This document shows, piece by piece, positions 1 through 8,141 of a stretch of 64,000 bases of DNA. The DNA is taken from assembly GCA_035574155.1 (NCBI GenBank), contig DATLZD010000045.1:1-64000 (forward strand), written 5' to 3'. The stretch's first letter is position 1; each line of letters begins with the position of its first letter. This DNA comes from HRBIN24 sp035574155. Lineage in GTDB: Bacteria > Chloroflexota > Dehalococcoidia > SM23-28-2 > HRBIN24. Position numbers and translations under genes: made by a program. Below the pieces are notes generated by a model that had not been told where the DNA came from, did no database searches, and saw nothing but the letters and a program-made list of their open reading frames with translations.

Positions 1-545
1 GGGCCGAGGCCATCAAGCACGCCCTCATCGCCGACGGCGAGCTGCTGGGACGCTTCGAGGCCCAGGCCGATGCGTTGCTGGCCCTGGATCCTAGGGCGAC
101 CACCGAGGTCATCGCCCGCAGCATCGCCATCAAGGCCCGCATAGTTGGCGAGGACGAGCGGGAGGAGGCCGGCCTGCGCACGGTCCTCAATTACGGCCAC
201 ACCCTGGGCCATGCCCTGGAGTCGGCCACCGAATACGTCTCCTTCCTGCACGGCGAGGCGGTGGCGGTGGGCATGATGGCCGCCGCCGAGATAGGGCAGC
301 GGGCAGGCATCACCCCGCCCCCGTTGGTAGAGCGACAGCGACGGCTCCTGGAGCGCTTCGGCCTGCCGACCCGTGCCCCTGGCATGCCCCTGGCGGCGGT
401 CAGGCAGGCCATGGCCTTGGACAAGAAGGTGCGGGGCGGTGCGCTGCGCTGGGTCCTGCTGGAGGACGTGGGCCGCCCCGTCGTCCGCTCCGACGTGCCG
501 CTGGAGGTGGTGGAGGAGGCCCTGGCCTCGGTCCTGGGAGGGTGA
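1..545 (+). CDS. aroB: 3-dehydroquinate synthase, C-terminal part (left-truncated)
   Basis: The frame is open from base 3 through the left edge of the window, so only the last 180 or so residues are present. The enzyme converts DAHP to 3-dehydroquinate in the shikimate pathway, using NAD+ and a divalent metal, in the cytosol. Visible family marks are AEAIKHALIAD near the start, the GHTLGHALE segment with a metal-binding His, and HGEAVAVGMM with a second one. The TTG at base 75 is internal and is not the true start. The acylphosphatase gene follows after about 130 bases. The family assignment is secure; the missing N-terminal half should hold the NAD-binding domain. Confidence 0.93.
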   Translation, partial: AEAIKHALIADGELLGRFEAQADALLALDPRATTEVIARSIAIKARIVGEDEREEAGLRTVLNYGHTLGHALESATEYVSFLHGEAVAVGMMAAAEIGQRAGITPPPLVERQRRLLERFGLPTRAPGMPLAAVRQAMALDKKVRGGALRWVLLEDVGRPVVRSDVPLEVVEEALASVLGG

Positions 546-677
546 GCACAGCGACCTGGAAAGAGGGCGTGAACGGGAGGTCCCGGCAGGTGCCGGTGCT
601 CAGACCTGGCTCCAGGCCCAGCGGGGACCTCCAGACAGGCCTGGTGACCTCAGCCGGGGGCGCTTGCGGACGGGCAT

Positions 678-962
678 ATGGCCGAGGTGGCATCGCTGCG
701 GGCGATAGTGCGGGGTAGGGTGCAGGGCGTGGGCTTCCGCGACTTCGTCTGGCGCCGCGCCCGCTTCCTGGGCGTCAGGGGTTACGTGCGCAACCTGCCC
801 GACGGACAATCGGTAGAGGTGGTGGCCGAGGGCGAGCGGGAAGCGCTGGAGCAGCTGCTGGAATACCTGCGGGAGGGTCCCCGGGCTGCCCGCGTCGACG
901 CCGTGGAGGTGGAGTGGGCCCAGCCCAGCGGCCGCTACCGCGACTTCGCCATCGCCCTCTGA
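678..962 (+). CDS. acyP: acylphosphatase
   Basis: This 94-residue protein hydrolyses acyl phosphates such as carbamoyl phosphate and 1,3-bisphosphoglycerate. The signature GRVQGVGFRDFVWRRA carries the phosphate-binding Arg, and YVRNLPDGQSVEVVAEG carries the catalytic Asn, both where the family has them. The length is normal. The gene starts with ATG and no strong Shine-Dalgarno is visible. It lies between aroB and a minus-strand group and converges on the small 64-residue gene, with 3 bases between the stop codons. Confidence 0.92.
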   Translation: MAEVASLRAIVRGRVQGVGFRDFVWRRARFLGVRGYVRNLPDGQSVEVVAEGEREALEQLLEYLREGPRAARVDAVEVEWAQPSGRYRDFAIAL

Positions 963-965
963 GCG

Positions 966-1160
966 CTATTTGGGCGCGGGATGCCCCCGCCGCAGCGTCA
1001 ACTTCACCTCGCGGGCGTTCTCGCCGCCCTTCAGCGCCCCCACCAGGCCAAAGACCGTCGAGGCGATGATCTGGCGGACGAAGGGGGCCAACGGCAGCTG
1101 ACGGCCGTCCACCGTCAGCTCCACCTCGTAGTCGTTGGCCTCTTCCCCTGACATCTCCAC
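966..1160 (-). CDS. small conserved-looking hypothetical protein (64 aa)
   Basis: I do not recognise this protein. It begins one base after the moeA stop (GTG at 1160, or ATG at 1154) and is therefore probably the last gene of a moeA operon. The sequence has a strand-rich start (YEVELTVDGRQLPL), a short central segment around FVRQIIASTVFGLVGAL that could be an amphipathic helix, and a basic C-terminal strand ending LTLRRGHPAPK. It has no signal peptide and no cysteines. The coupling and protein-like composition support a real gene. The function is unknown and a role in molybdenum cofactor chemistry is only suggested by position. Confidence 0.6.
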   Translation of the reverse strand: MEMSGEEANDYEVELTVDGRQLPLAPFVRQIIASTVFGLVGALKGGENAREVKLTLRRGHPAPK

Positions 1161-1161
1161 C

Positions 1162-2484
1162 TCAGGGAAAACGCGGCTCCTGGGCCAGGAAGCCCGGCTC
1201 GGTGCCCCACTCCTCGCCGTGGCTCCAGTCCAGCATGATGACCTCGATCTCCTCGCCAGGCTCCACCACCCGCTTCTGGGGCGGGATGGCAGTGACGGCG
1301 TTGGCGAAGACCATGGACGTCAGGATGCCGGAGCCTTGCGGCCCCGTGAGGCGGGCATAGTAGCGACCGTCGCGGCGGGTCACCACGCAGCGGGCGAAAA
1401 AGACGCGGTCGTCGGTGCGGGTGTCAATGCGCTCCTCGGCGATGGCCGTGACCGTTGGCCGCGACCAGTCCCGCTTGCCCATCATCTTGAAGATGGCGGG
1501 ACGGCCGAACAGCTCGAAGGAAAGCAGGGCGCTCACGGGGTTGCCCGGCAGTCCCAGATGGGGCACCCGCCGCTCGGCGCGATAGAAGCACCCGAAGGCG
1601 AGGGGCTTGCCGGGCTTCATGGCCACCGTCCAGAAGTCCACCTCCCCCTCCTGGGCCAAGACCTCCTTCACCACGTCGTAATACCCGCGGGAGACGCCGG
1701 CCGAGGTGACCACCATGTCGGCGTCCAGGGCACGCTGCAGCTTGGCCCGCAGGGCCCGTACCGTGTCCCGGGCGATGCCCAGCAGCCGCGGAATGCCGCC
1801 ATAGCGCAGGACGAGGGCAGCCAGCCCATAGGCATTGCTGTCGTAGATCTTGTCGTCGGCCTTGGGACGGCCGGGCGGCACCAGCTCGTCGCCGGTGGAG
1901 ATGATGGCCACCACCGGCCGGCGCACCACCCTGACCGTGGACCGCCCCAGGGCGGCCAGAACGGCGATATCGGGCGGGCGTAGGACCGAGCCGGCCTTGA
2001 GCACTCGCTGTCCCCGGGCAACGTCCTCCCCCGCACGACGGATGTTGGCCCCAGGGGAGGCCTCGCGGAAGATACGAACCCTCTTCTGCCCACGGCGCAG
2101 GCGCCGGGCACCCTCGGGCGGGGCCTCGAAGGGCTCGTCGGTGTCCTCGAAGGGGACCACCGCATCGGCGCCGGCGGGAATGGGCGCGCCGGTCATGATG
2201 CGGACCGCTGTGCCCGGCGCCACCTCCCCGGGGAAGACGTAGCCCGCCGCCACCTCACCGATGACCCGCAGCTCCACAGGGCGCCCGGGGGAGGCGCCGC
2301 GTGTGTCCTGGGCGCGGACGGCGTAGCCGTCCATGGCCGTGTTGTCCCTGGGTGGGATGTCGAAGGGTGAATGGACATCCTCTGCCAGAACCTGCCCCAG
2401 CGCCCGCAAGAGGGTTTGCTCTTCAGGCTCGAGGACGTCCACGTAGCTGAGGATGCGTTCCAGCGCCTCCTGGATGCTGATCAT
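1162..2484 (-). CDS. moeA: molybdopterin molybdotransferase MoeA
   Basis: MoeA inserts molybdate into adenylylated molybdopterin, the last step of molybdenum cofactor synthesis, in the cytosol. The ATG at 2484 gives a 440-residue protein beginning MISIQEALERIL, the usual MoeA N-terminus; a longer in-frame start at 2523 adds 13 residues that look non-homologous. Family marks are PPRDNTAMDGYAV, the GAPIPAGADAVVPFEDT segment, STGDELVPPG with a following DSNAYGL, and MKPGKPLAFGC with GLPGNPVSAL. Domain order matches a full-length MoeA. No molybdoenzyme is present in the window. The short 64-residue gene follows immediately. Confidence 0.95.
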   Translation of the reverse strand: MISIQEALERILSYVDVLEPEEQTLLRALGQVLAEDVHSPFDIPPRDNTAMDGYAVRAQDTRGASPGRPVELRVIGEVAAGYVFPGEVAPGTAVRIMTGAPIPAGADAVVPFEDTDEPFEAPPEGARRLRRGQKRVRIFREASPGANIRRAGEDVARGQRVLKAGSVLRPPDIAVLAALGRSTVRVVRRPVVAIISTGDELVPPGRPKADDKIYDSNAYGLAALVLRYGGIPRLLGIARDTVRALRAKLQRALDADMVVTSAGVSRGYYDVVKEVLAQEGEVDFWTVAMKPGKPLAFGCFYRAERRVPHLGLPGNPVSALLSFELFGRPAIFKMMGKRDWSRPTVTAIAEERIDTRTDDRVFFARCVVTRRDGRYYARLTGPQGSGILTSMVFANAVTAIPPQKRVVEPGEEIEVIMLDWSHGEEWGTEPGFLAQEPRFP

Positions 2485-2539
2485 GGCCCAGGCACAACGG
2501 TGACGTCGCCACCATTGTAGCACCGGGCGGACGCTGGCC

Positions 2540-2791
2540 CTAGCTCAGGCGGACCACTAGGCAGGTGGTGGTGCGCTGGACGCCGTCCACCTGCTGTATG
2601 CCCTCGGTGACCACCCGTCCCAACTTGTCCAGGTCATCGGCCTCCAGCAGGGCGATGACATCGTAAGGGCCAGTGACGGCGTCCACGGCGACGACGCGGG
2701 CATCGGCCGAGGACAGCCTCTGGACGCCCTCGGCCACCCCCTTGGCCTTGCCGACGGCCGCCTCGATGAGGACGTAGGCGCGCATGGCCAT
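2540..2791 (-). CDS. stand-alone Lrp/AsnC ligand-binding (RAM) domain protein
   Basis: This 83-residue protein consists only of the effector-binding domain of Lrp/AsnC regulators and has no DNA-binding helix-turn-helix. The RAM pattern is clear: AYVLIEAAVGKAKGVAEGVQ, then VVAVDAVTGPYDVIALLEADDLDKLGRVV and a final TTTCLVVRL strand. Such proteins usually form oligomers that bind amino acids. The start at 2791 is preceded by AGGAGG eight bases upstream; a second ATG lies two codons in. It is divergent from pheS and lies just upstream of moeA on the same strand. Confidence 0.85.
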   Translation of the reverse strand: MAMRAYVLIEAAVGKAKGVAEGVQRLSSADARVVAVDAVTGPYDVIALLEADDLDKLGRVVTEGIQQVDGVQRTTTCLVVRLS

Positions 2792-2879
2792 GGACGGTCC
2801 CTCCTGCGGCGAAGGTTCCGGTCGCCGTCATCATAGCGCCGCCGCCGGAGGTGTCAAGGCGCTCCTCCCCGGGGCCTTG

Positions 2880-2908
2880 TTGACCCTAGACCGCCCCGAC
2901 CCCATACT
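2880..2908 (+). promoter_or_regulatory. sigma-70-type promoter of pheS
   Basis: A TTGACC -35 box (2880-2885) and a CATACT -10 box (2903-2908) are separated by 17 bases. Transcription should start near 2914-2916, only a few bases before the pheS ATG at 2919, which suggests a leaderless mRNA. No Shine-Dalgarno lies upstream of that ATG. Confidence 0.6.
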
Positions 2909-2918
2909 GGGTGCCGCG

Positions 2919-3965
2919 ATGCCCTCCCTGACCGACTCCCTGGACGAGCTGGAGCGGCAGGCCCGGGACGCCCTGGCCACCGCCACCGACCTGGAGGCCC
3001 TGGACACCTGGCGCCTCACCTATCTGGGCCGGCGTGGCCGTCTGCGGGAGGTGACCAAAAGCCTGCCCTCGCTGCCACCAGAGGAGCGGCGCCGAGTGGG
3101 GGCAGTCGCCAACCGCGTTCTGGAGGCCCTGGAAGCCGCCTACCAGGAGCGACGCCGCCAGCTGGAGCAGGAGGTCCTGGCCCGCAAGCTGGCCCAGGCC
3201 GCCCTGGACGTGAGCCTGCCCGGCCGTCCCCTGCCCAGGGGCCGCCTACATCCCGTCACCCAGACCCTGCGGGACGTGCTCTCGGCCTTCGTGGCCCTGG
3301 GCTTCCAGGTGGTGGAGGGCCCTGAGGTGGAGTGGGACTATTACAACTTCGAGGCCCTACTCATTCCCAAGGACCACCCCGCCCGCGACCTCTGGGCGAC
3401 CCTCTGGATCGACTACCGCCGCGACGGCGAAATGCCGATGCTCCTGCGGACCCACACCTCGCCCAACCAGGTGCGCTACATGGAGAAGCACCGGCCACCC
3501 ATACGCATCGTCTCGCCGGGCCGCTGCTACCGCTACGAGGCCACCGACCCCACCCACGAGTGGATGCTCACCCAGGTCGAGGTCCTGGCGGTGGACGAGG
3601 GCATCTCCATGGCCGACCTGAAGGGGACCCTGGCCGAGGTGGCCCGCCGCCTCTTCGGGACGGAGCGCCGCGTACGCTTCCGCTGCGAGTATTACCCCTT
3701 CGTGGAGCCAGGGATGGACGTCCTCATCGACTGCTTCCAGTGCCGGGGCGAGGGCTGCCGCACCTGCGGCCAGTCGGGCTGGATCGAGATCCTGGGGTCG
3801 GGAATGGTCCACCCGCAGATCCTGGCCAACGTGGGCTACGACCCTGAGCGCTACACCGGCTTCGCGGCCGGACTGGGCATCGAGCGCATCGCCATGCTGC
3901 GCTACGGCATCGACGACATCCGCCTCTTCTACCAGAACGACCTGCGCTTCCTGGAACAGTTCTGA
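2919..3965 (+). CDS. pheS: phenylalanine--tRNA ligase alpha subunit
   Basis: This is the catalytic alpha subunit of the alpha2-beta2 phenylalanyl-tRNA synthetase, 348 residues from ATG 2919. The open frame extends further upstream, but the predicted promoter fixes the start. An N-terminal coiled coil (about residues 1-95) binds tRNA. Class II motif 2 is seen in GRCYRYEATDPTHEWM and motif 3 in GLGIERIAMLRYGIDDIR. A CxxC...CxxC element (CFQCRGEGCRTCG) before the EILGSGMVHP segment resembles the zinc-ribbon-like insert seen in some PheS proteins. pheT follows after 16 bases, so the two are co-transcribed. Confidence 0.97.
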   Translation: MPSLTDSLDELERQARDALATATDLEALDTWRLTYLGRRGRLREVTKSLPSLPPEERRRVGAVANRVLEALEAAYQERRRQLEQEVLARKLAQAALDVSLPGRPLPRGRLHPVTQTLRDVLSAFVALGFQVVEGPEVEWDYYNFEALLIPKDHPARDLWATLWIDYRRDGEMPMLLRTHTSPNQVRYMEKHRPPIRIVSPGRCYRYEATDPTHEWMLTQVEVLAVDEGISMADLKGTLAEVARRLFGTERRVRFRCEYYPFVEPGMDVLIDCFQCRGEGCRTCGQSGWIEILGSGMVHPQILANVGYDPERYTGFAAGLGIERIAMLRYGIDDIRLFYQNDLRFLEQF

Positions 3966-3981
3966 GGCGAAGGAGCCGAAG

Positions 3982-6381
3982 ATGCGGGTGCCCCTGTCGT
4001 GGCTGTCGGACTATGTTGACATAACAGTCGACGTCGAGGAGCTGGCCCGCCGCCTCACCGATGCCGGTCTCGAGGTGGCCGAGGTCGACCGACGGGGCGA
4101 CTGGCACAATGTCTTCGTGGGGCAGGTGGTGGAGCTGCGCCCCCATCCCAATGCCGACCGGCTGGTGCTGGCCACCGTGGACCTGGGGAGCGAGCGCCAG
4201 ACGGTGGTCTGCGGGGCACCCAACGTGGCCGTGGGCCAGAAGGTCCCCTTCGCCAAGGAGGGGGCAGTCCTCATAGACCCCCGCACCCGCCAGCCCACGC
4301 CCCTGCGCCGCGCCGTCATCCGCGGCGTCGAGTCGGCGGGCATGATCTGCTCGGAGCTGGAGCTGGGCCTCTCGGACGACCACAGCGGCATCATGGTCTT
4401 GCCCGAGGACGCCCCCGTCGGCGTCCCCCTCTCCTCCTACCTGGGCGATACGGTGCTGGAACTGGAGATACGGCCCAACCGTCCCGACGCCCTGTCAGTG
4501 CTGGGCATCGCCCGCGAGGTTGCTGCCCTGACGGGCACCCAGGTCCGGGAGCCGCCCCTGGAATACGAGGCCACAGGCCCGCCCATCACCAGGTCCGCCT
4601 CGGTGCGGGTGGAGGCCCCCGACCTGTGCCCGCGCTACGTGGCAGCGGTGGTGACGGGTGTGCGCATCGGCCCCTCCCCCGACTGGATGCAGCGACGCCT
4701 GGAAGCGGCCGGTCTGAGGCCCATCAACAATGTGGTCGACATAACGAACTACGTCATGCTGGAGATGGGCCAGCCCCTGCACGCCTTCGACCTGCACAAG
4801 CTGGAGGGGAGGTGCATCGTCGTCCGGCGTGCCCGCCAAGGGGAGACCTTGAAGCTGCTGGACGGCAGCGAGGCCCAGCTCCACCCCCACATGCTGGTCA
4901 TCGCCGACGCGGAGCGCCCGGTGGCGGTGGCCGGGGTGATGGGCGGCGCCAACTCGGAGGTGGACGAGGGCACCACGGCTGTGCTGCTGGAGTCGGCCAC
5001 CTTTTTCGGCCCCAGCATCCGCCGCACGGCCCAGGCCCTCAAGCTACGGACCGAGGCCTCCCTGCGCTTCGAGAAGGGCCTCAGCCCCTTCCTGCCCATC
5101 CACGCCGCCCGCCGGGCCGTCCGGCTGATGGTCGAGCTCTGCGACGGCAAGGCTGCCCGCGGCCTCATCGACATCTTTCCCGGACGCCGCCGACCGCCGA
5201 CGGTCTGCCTGACAGCCGAGCGCCTGCGGCGGGTCTTGGGAATGGAGGTGCCTCGAGAGGAGGTGGAGCGAGCCCTTGGCGCCCTGGGCTTCCGGGTCGG
5301 CTGGCGGCGGCCCGCCACCTATGTAGTCACGCCGCCCTATTGGCGCACCGACGTGCGCATCGCCGACGACGTGGCGGAAGAGGTGGCCCGGGTGGTGGGC
5401 TACGACCGCATCCCCTCAGTCCTGCGGGCGCCCTCGCTCCCGCCTGCCGAACGGGACCCCTTGAGGGAGCTGCGGGAGCGGGTCCGGGACGCCCTGGCCC
5501 AGGCCGGGATGCAGGAGGTTATCACCTACCCTCTCAGCGACCGTGAGACCCTGGCCCGGGCCCTGTCGCCCGAAGAGGTGGAGGCCCATCCGCCGCTGCG
5601 GGTGGCCAACCCCATGAGCCGCGAACTGGAGTTCCTCCGCACCACCTTGCGGGCGGGGCTGCTGCGGGCCTTGGCCCGCAACCAGCGCTCGCGCCCGGGC
5701 CTGGTGGCCCTGTTCGAGGTGGGACGCGTTTTCCTGCCCAGACCGGACGACCTGCCCCACGAGGTGGAGATGGCTGCCGGCACCGTTGCCGGCCCGAAGC
5801 CTGACCGCTGGGGACTGCCCCGCAGCGAGCCGGCCGACTTCTTCGACGCCAAGGGTATGCTGGAGGCGGCCCTGGCGTCCCTGGGCATAGGGGCCGAGTT
5901 CACGCCGGCCCACCACCCCGTCTTCCTGGCCGGCAGAACTGCCGCCGTTAAGGTGGGCGGACAACAGGTGGGACTGCTGGGCCAGGTCCATCCGGAGGTC
6001 GCCCGGGCCTTCGAGGTGGAGGGCGACGCCTTCCTGTTCGAGCTGGACCTGGAGCGCTTGCTGCCCCACATGCCGACAGGACGACGTTACCAGCCCATCT
6101 CCCGCTTTCCGCCCGTGCGGGAGGACCTGGCGGTGGTAGTGGATTCCGAGATGCCGGCAGGGGCGGTGCGAGCCCTCATAGAGTCATCGCCGCTGGTGGC
6201 CAGGGCCGAGCTGTTCGATATCTACACGGGGCCACCGGTCCCAGAGGGGAAAAAGTCGTTGGCCTTCGCCATCACCTATCAGGCGCTGGACCACACCCCC
6301 AGCGACGAAGAGGTGGCCCGGGAACGGCGCCGAATCGTGGCCCGACTGGAGCGGGAGCTGGGAGCGTCCCTGCGCGGCTAG
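3982..6381 (+). CDS. pheT: phenylalanine--tRNA ligase beta subunit
   Basis: The beta subunit of PheRS, 799 residues, carries tRNA recognition and editing. Domains in order are an N-terminal B1 region, an OB-fold tRNA-binding domain (about 40-150, with HPNADRLVLATVDLG and VVCGAPNV), the B3/B4 editing domain (about 210-390), the B5 domain with WRTDVRIADDVAEEVARVVGYDRIP, a catalytic-like core, and a C-terminal FDX-ACB anticodon-binding domain (about 705-799, starting SRFPPVREDLAVVVD). Length is normal. Its TAG stop shares a CTAG palindrome with the stop of rplT on the opposite strand. Confidence 0.97.
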   Translation: MRVPLSWLSDYVDITVDVEELARRLTDAGLEVAEVDRRGDWHNVFVGQVVELRPHPNADRLVLATVDLGSERQTVVCGAPNVAVGQKVPFAKEGAVLIDPRTRQPTPLRRAVIRGVESAGMICSELELGLSDDHSGIMVLPEDAPVGVPLSSYLGDTVLELEIRPNRPDALSVLGIAREVAALTGTQVREPPLEYEATGPPITRSASVRVEAPDLCPRYVAAVVTGVRIGPSPDWMQRRLEAAGLRPINNVVDITNYVMLEMGQPLHAFDLHKLEGRCIVVRRARQGETLKLLDGSEAQLHPHMLVIADAERPVAVAGVMGGANSEVDEGTTAVLLESATFFGPSIRRTAQALKLRTEASLRFEKGLSPFLPIHAARRAVRLMVELCDGKAARGLIDIFPGRRRPPTVCLTAERLRRVLGMEVPREEVERALGALGFRVGWRRPATYVVTPPYWRTDVRIADDVAEEVARVVGYDRIPSVLRAPSLPPAERDPLRELRERVRDALAQAGMQEVITYPLSDRETLARALSPEEVEAHPPLRVANPMSRELEFLRTTLRAGLLRALARNQRSRPGLVALFEVGRVFLPRPDDLPHEVEMAAGTVAGPKPDRWGLPRSEPADFFDAKGMLEAALASLGIGAEFTPAHHPVFLAGRTAAVKVGGQQVGLLGQVHPEVARAFEVEGDAFLFELDLERLLPHMPTGRRYQPISRFPPVREDLAVVVDSEMPAGAVRALIESSPLVARAELFDIYTGPPVPEGKKSLAFAITYQALDHTPSDEEVARERRRIVARLERELGASLRG

Positions 6382-6743
6382 CCGGCGCTGGCCAGGGCCT
6401 CCTTGGCCTTGGCCACCAGCCCAGCGAAGGTCTCGGGCTCGCGCACGGCCAGATCGGCCAGGACCTTGCGGTCCAGCTCGATGCCTGCCCGCTTCAGGCC
6501 GTCCACCAGCCGACTGTAGGAGAGGCCATGGAGGCGGGCGGCGGCATTTATGCGGGCGATCCACAGGCGGCGGAACTGGCCCTTGCGGTCGCGTCGGTGC
6601 TCGTAGGCGTAGTAGAGGGCATGGATGAGGGACTCGTGGGCACGGCGGTAGGAGCGGTGACGTGCCCCTACATGCCCCTTGACCTGGGCCAGCACTTTCT
6701 TGTGCCGGCGGCGCTTGTTGGTCCCCCTCTTCACCCTGGCCAC
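6378..6743 (-). CDS. rplT: 50S ribosomal protein L20
   Basis: This 121-residue protein is an early-assembly 23S rRNA-binding protein of the large subunit. The N-terminal basic extension (MARVKRGTNKRRRHKKVL) is followed by the conserved RRDRKGQFRRLWIARINAAAR and YSRLVDGLKRAGIELDRKVLADLA segments. It is the last gene of infC-rpmI-rplT, 20 bases after rpmI. In other bacteria L20 represses this operon; I did not find a clear L20-binding leader here. The stop overlaps the pheT stop tail to tail. Confidence 0.97.
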   Translation of the reverse strand: MARVKRGTNKRRRHKKVLAQVKGHVGARHRSYRRAHESLIHALYYAYEHRRDRKGQFRRLWIARINAAARLHGLSYSRLVDGLKRAGIELDRKVLADLAVREPETFAGLVAKAKEALASAG

Positions 6744-6763
6744 GGCGGTTCTTACCTCCCGGA

Positions 6764-6979
6764 CTACTGCGAGTAGGGCAGGAGCCGACGCAGGCGCGGC
6801 GCGTCGGCCTCGGACACCGGCAGCTTCTGCGACGCCTGACGCAACGTAGCAGGCCGCTTCTTGCGGTGCAGGTGGCTCACGTGTCCCTTGCGCCGCAGTA
6901 GCTTGCCGCTGCCCGTGACGTGGAAGCGGTCCTTGGCGCCCGAGTGGCTCTTGAGCTTATACTTCTTCGGCTTGGGCAA
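6764..6979 (-). CDS. rpmI: 50S ribosomal protein L35
   Basis: L35 is a small basic protein of the large ribosomal subunit. The sequence opens MPKPKKYKLKSHSGAKDRF and continues with TGSGKLLRRKGHVSHLHRKK, both diagnostic. At 71 residues it is slightly longer than the usual 64-66 because of a C-terminal tail. Its start lies inside the 3' end of infC, a 23-base overlap, which implies translational coupling with infC. Confidence 0.96.
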   Translation of the reverse strand: MPKPKKYKLKSHSGAKDRFHVTGSGKLLRRKGHVSHLHRKKRPATLRQASQKLPVSEADAPRLRRLLPYSQ

Positions 6980-7544
6980 GGCTCTTCTCCACCTCTCGTT
7001 TGGCGGATGCGGCCGCCGCCTTGGGGGCTCCCTTACGCCCCGGCGCCACTATCATGCTGAGGAACTGGCCCTCCATCACCGGCTCCCGCTCCACCACCCC
7101 GATGCCGTCCAGGGCCTCCCTCACCTTCCTCAGCACCTCGTGGCCGCGCTCGGGATGGTCCATCTCGCGGCCCCGACGGAAGCGGACGGCTACCCGCACC
7201 TTGTCCCCGCCCTCCAACAGGCGGGCGACGATCTTGATCTTGAACTCCAGGTCGTGCTGGCCGATGTTGGGCCGCAGCCTGACCTCGTGCAGCTCGCCGC
7301 CCTTATGATGGCGGCGGGACTCGCGTTCCTTCTTCTCCTGCTGGTACTTCCACTTACCGTAGTCCAGTATGCGGCATACGGGTGGGTTACCGCTAGGGTC
7401 TACCTCTACCAGGTCCAGGCCCGCTTCCCTAGCCATAGCCAGGGCCTTGGCCAGGGGGACGACCCCTTGGTTGCGGCCGTTCTGGTCTATCAGGCGGACC
7501 TCCCTGGCCCGTATCCGCTCGTTGATCGGCAGCTCCTTCCGTAT
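6957..7544 (-). CDS. infC: translation initiation factor IF-3 (non-canonical start codon)
   Basis: IF-3 binds the 30S subunit, prevents 50S joining and monitors the start codon and initiator tRNA. The conserved core runs from NERIRAREVRLIDQNG through GKWKYQQEKKERE to the C-terminal domain with GDKVRVAVRFRGRE-like sequence (here RFRRGREMDHPE). The conserved N-terminal domain continues 36 codons upstream of the first ATG (7436), and no ATG, GTG or TTG lies between that domain and the upstream stop. The most likely start is ATA at 7544, whose product aligns without a gap with Bacillus-type IF-3 from residue 1. ATC at 7526, with AAGGAG six bases upstream, is the alternative. A 20-residue Ala/Glu-rich C-terminal tail is extra. 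Confidence 0.9.
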   Translation of the reverse strand: MRKELPINERIRAREVRLIDQNGRNQGVVPLAKALAMAREAGLDLVEVDPSGNPPVCRILDYGKWKYQQEKKERESRRHHKGGELHEVRLRPNIGQHDLEFKIKIVARLLEGGDKVRVAVRFRRGREMDHPERGHEVLRKVREALDGIGVVEREPVMEGQFLSMIVAPGRKGAPKAAAASAKREVEKSLAQAEEV

Positions 7545-7610
7545 AGCCTCTGTCCCCCTTCCCGAGCTTTATCGGCCCGAACTATAGCACATGGGCGGAC
7601 GATTTACAAG

Positions 7611-8141
7611 CTAGGCCAGCAGCAGCAGGGCCTGGCCCGGCTCCACCCGGCGCCCAGGCTCCACGTAGACCTCGCGGACGGTGCCGCCGTGCTGGGCCCT
7701 CAGCTCGTTGTTCATCTTCATGGACTCTATTACCAGCAACACGTCGCCCTCGTGCACCGTCTGACCGGGGACCACCTGGACCTCCTGGACGACGCCGCTC
7801 ATGGGCGACACCACCATCCAGCCGCCGTCGGCCGCGGGCTGCCAGCCCTCGACCTCCACTTGGGGCAGCGGCGGACGCCCGCTGCGGGCCGTCTGGACGT
7901 GGACGGCATACCTGCGGAAGCCGATGGTGACCTCGTAGCCGCCGGCGCGGGGCTCCGCGTAGGCCTCGTAGGGGTGGCCATCCACCTCCAGCAGGTAAAG
8001 GGGCTGGGACCCCACCCCCACCTGCTCCAGGCGGACCGTCTGCCAACGGCCGTCCAGGGCGGCCCGTAGCCCTTCCGGCCCCTCCTCCACCTCCACCTCG
8101 TAGATGTCGCGGCCGAGGCGGACTAGGTATTTCTCCGCCAA
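7611..8141 (-). CDS. biotin carboxyl carrier protein of an acyl-CoA carboxylase
   Basis: The C-terminal 75 residues form a biotinyl/lipoyl domain with the biotinylation motif ESMKMNNE, in which the Lys carries biotin. The preceding 100 residues resemble the linker domain found between the biotin carboxylase and biotin carrier parts of propionyl- or methylcrotonyl-CoA carboxylase alpha subunits, rather than short AccB. The start is TTG at 8141, inside the end of accC (19-base overlap), so the two behave as a split alpha chain. The carboxyltransferase partner is not in the window, so the substrate (acetyl-, propionyl- or other CoA) cannot be told. Confidence 0.9.
   Translation of the reverse strand: MAEKYLVRLGRDIYEVEVEEGPEGLRAALDGRWQTVRLEQVGVGSQPLYLLEVDGHPYEAYAEPRAGGYEVTIGFRRYAVHVQTARSGRPPLPQVEVEGWQPAADGGWMVVSPMSGVVQEVQVVPGQTVHEGDVLLVIESMKMNNELRAQHGGTVREVYVEPGRRVEPGQALLLLA

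Noticed and set aside
612..644. Inverted repeat CCAGGCC / GGCCTGG between aroB and the acylphosphatase gene
   Set aside because: The loop is 19 bases, no U-run follows, and such pairs arise easily at this GC content.
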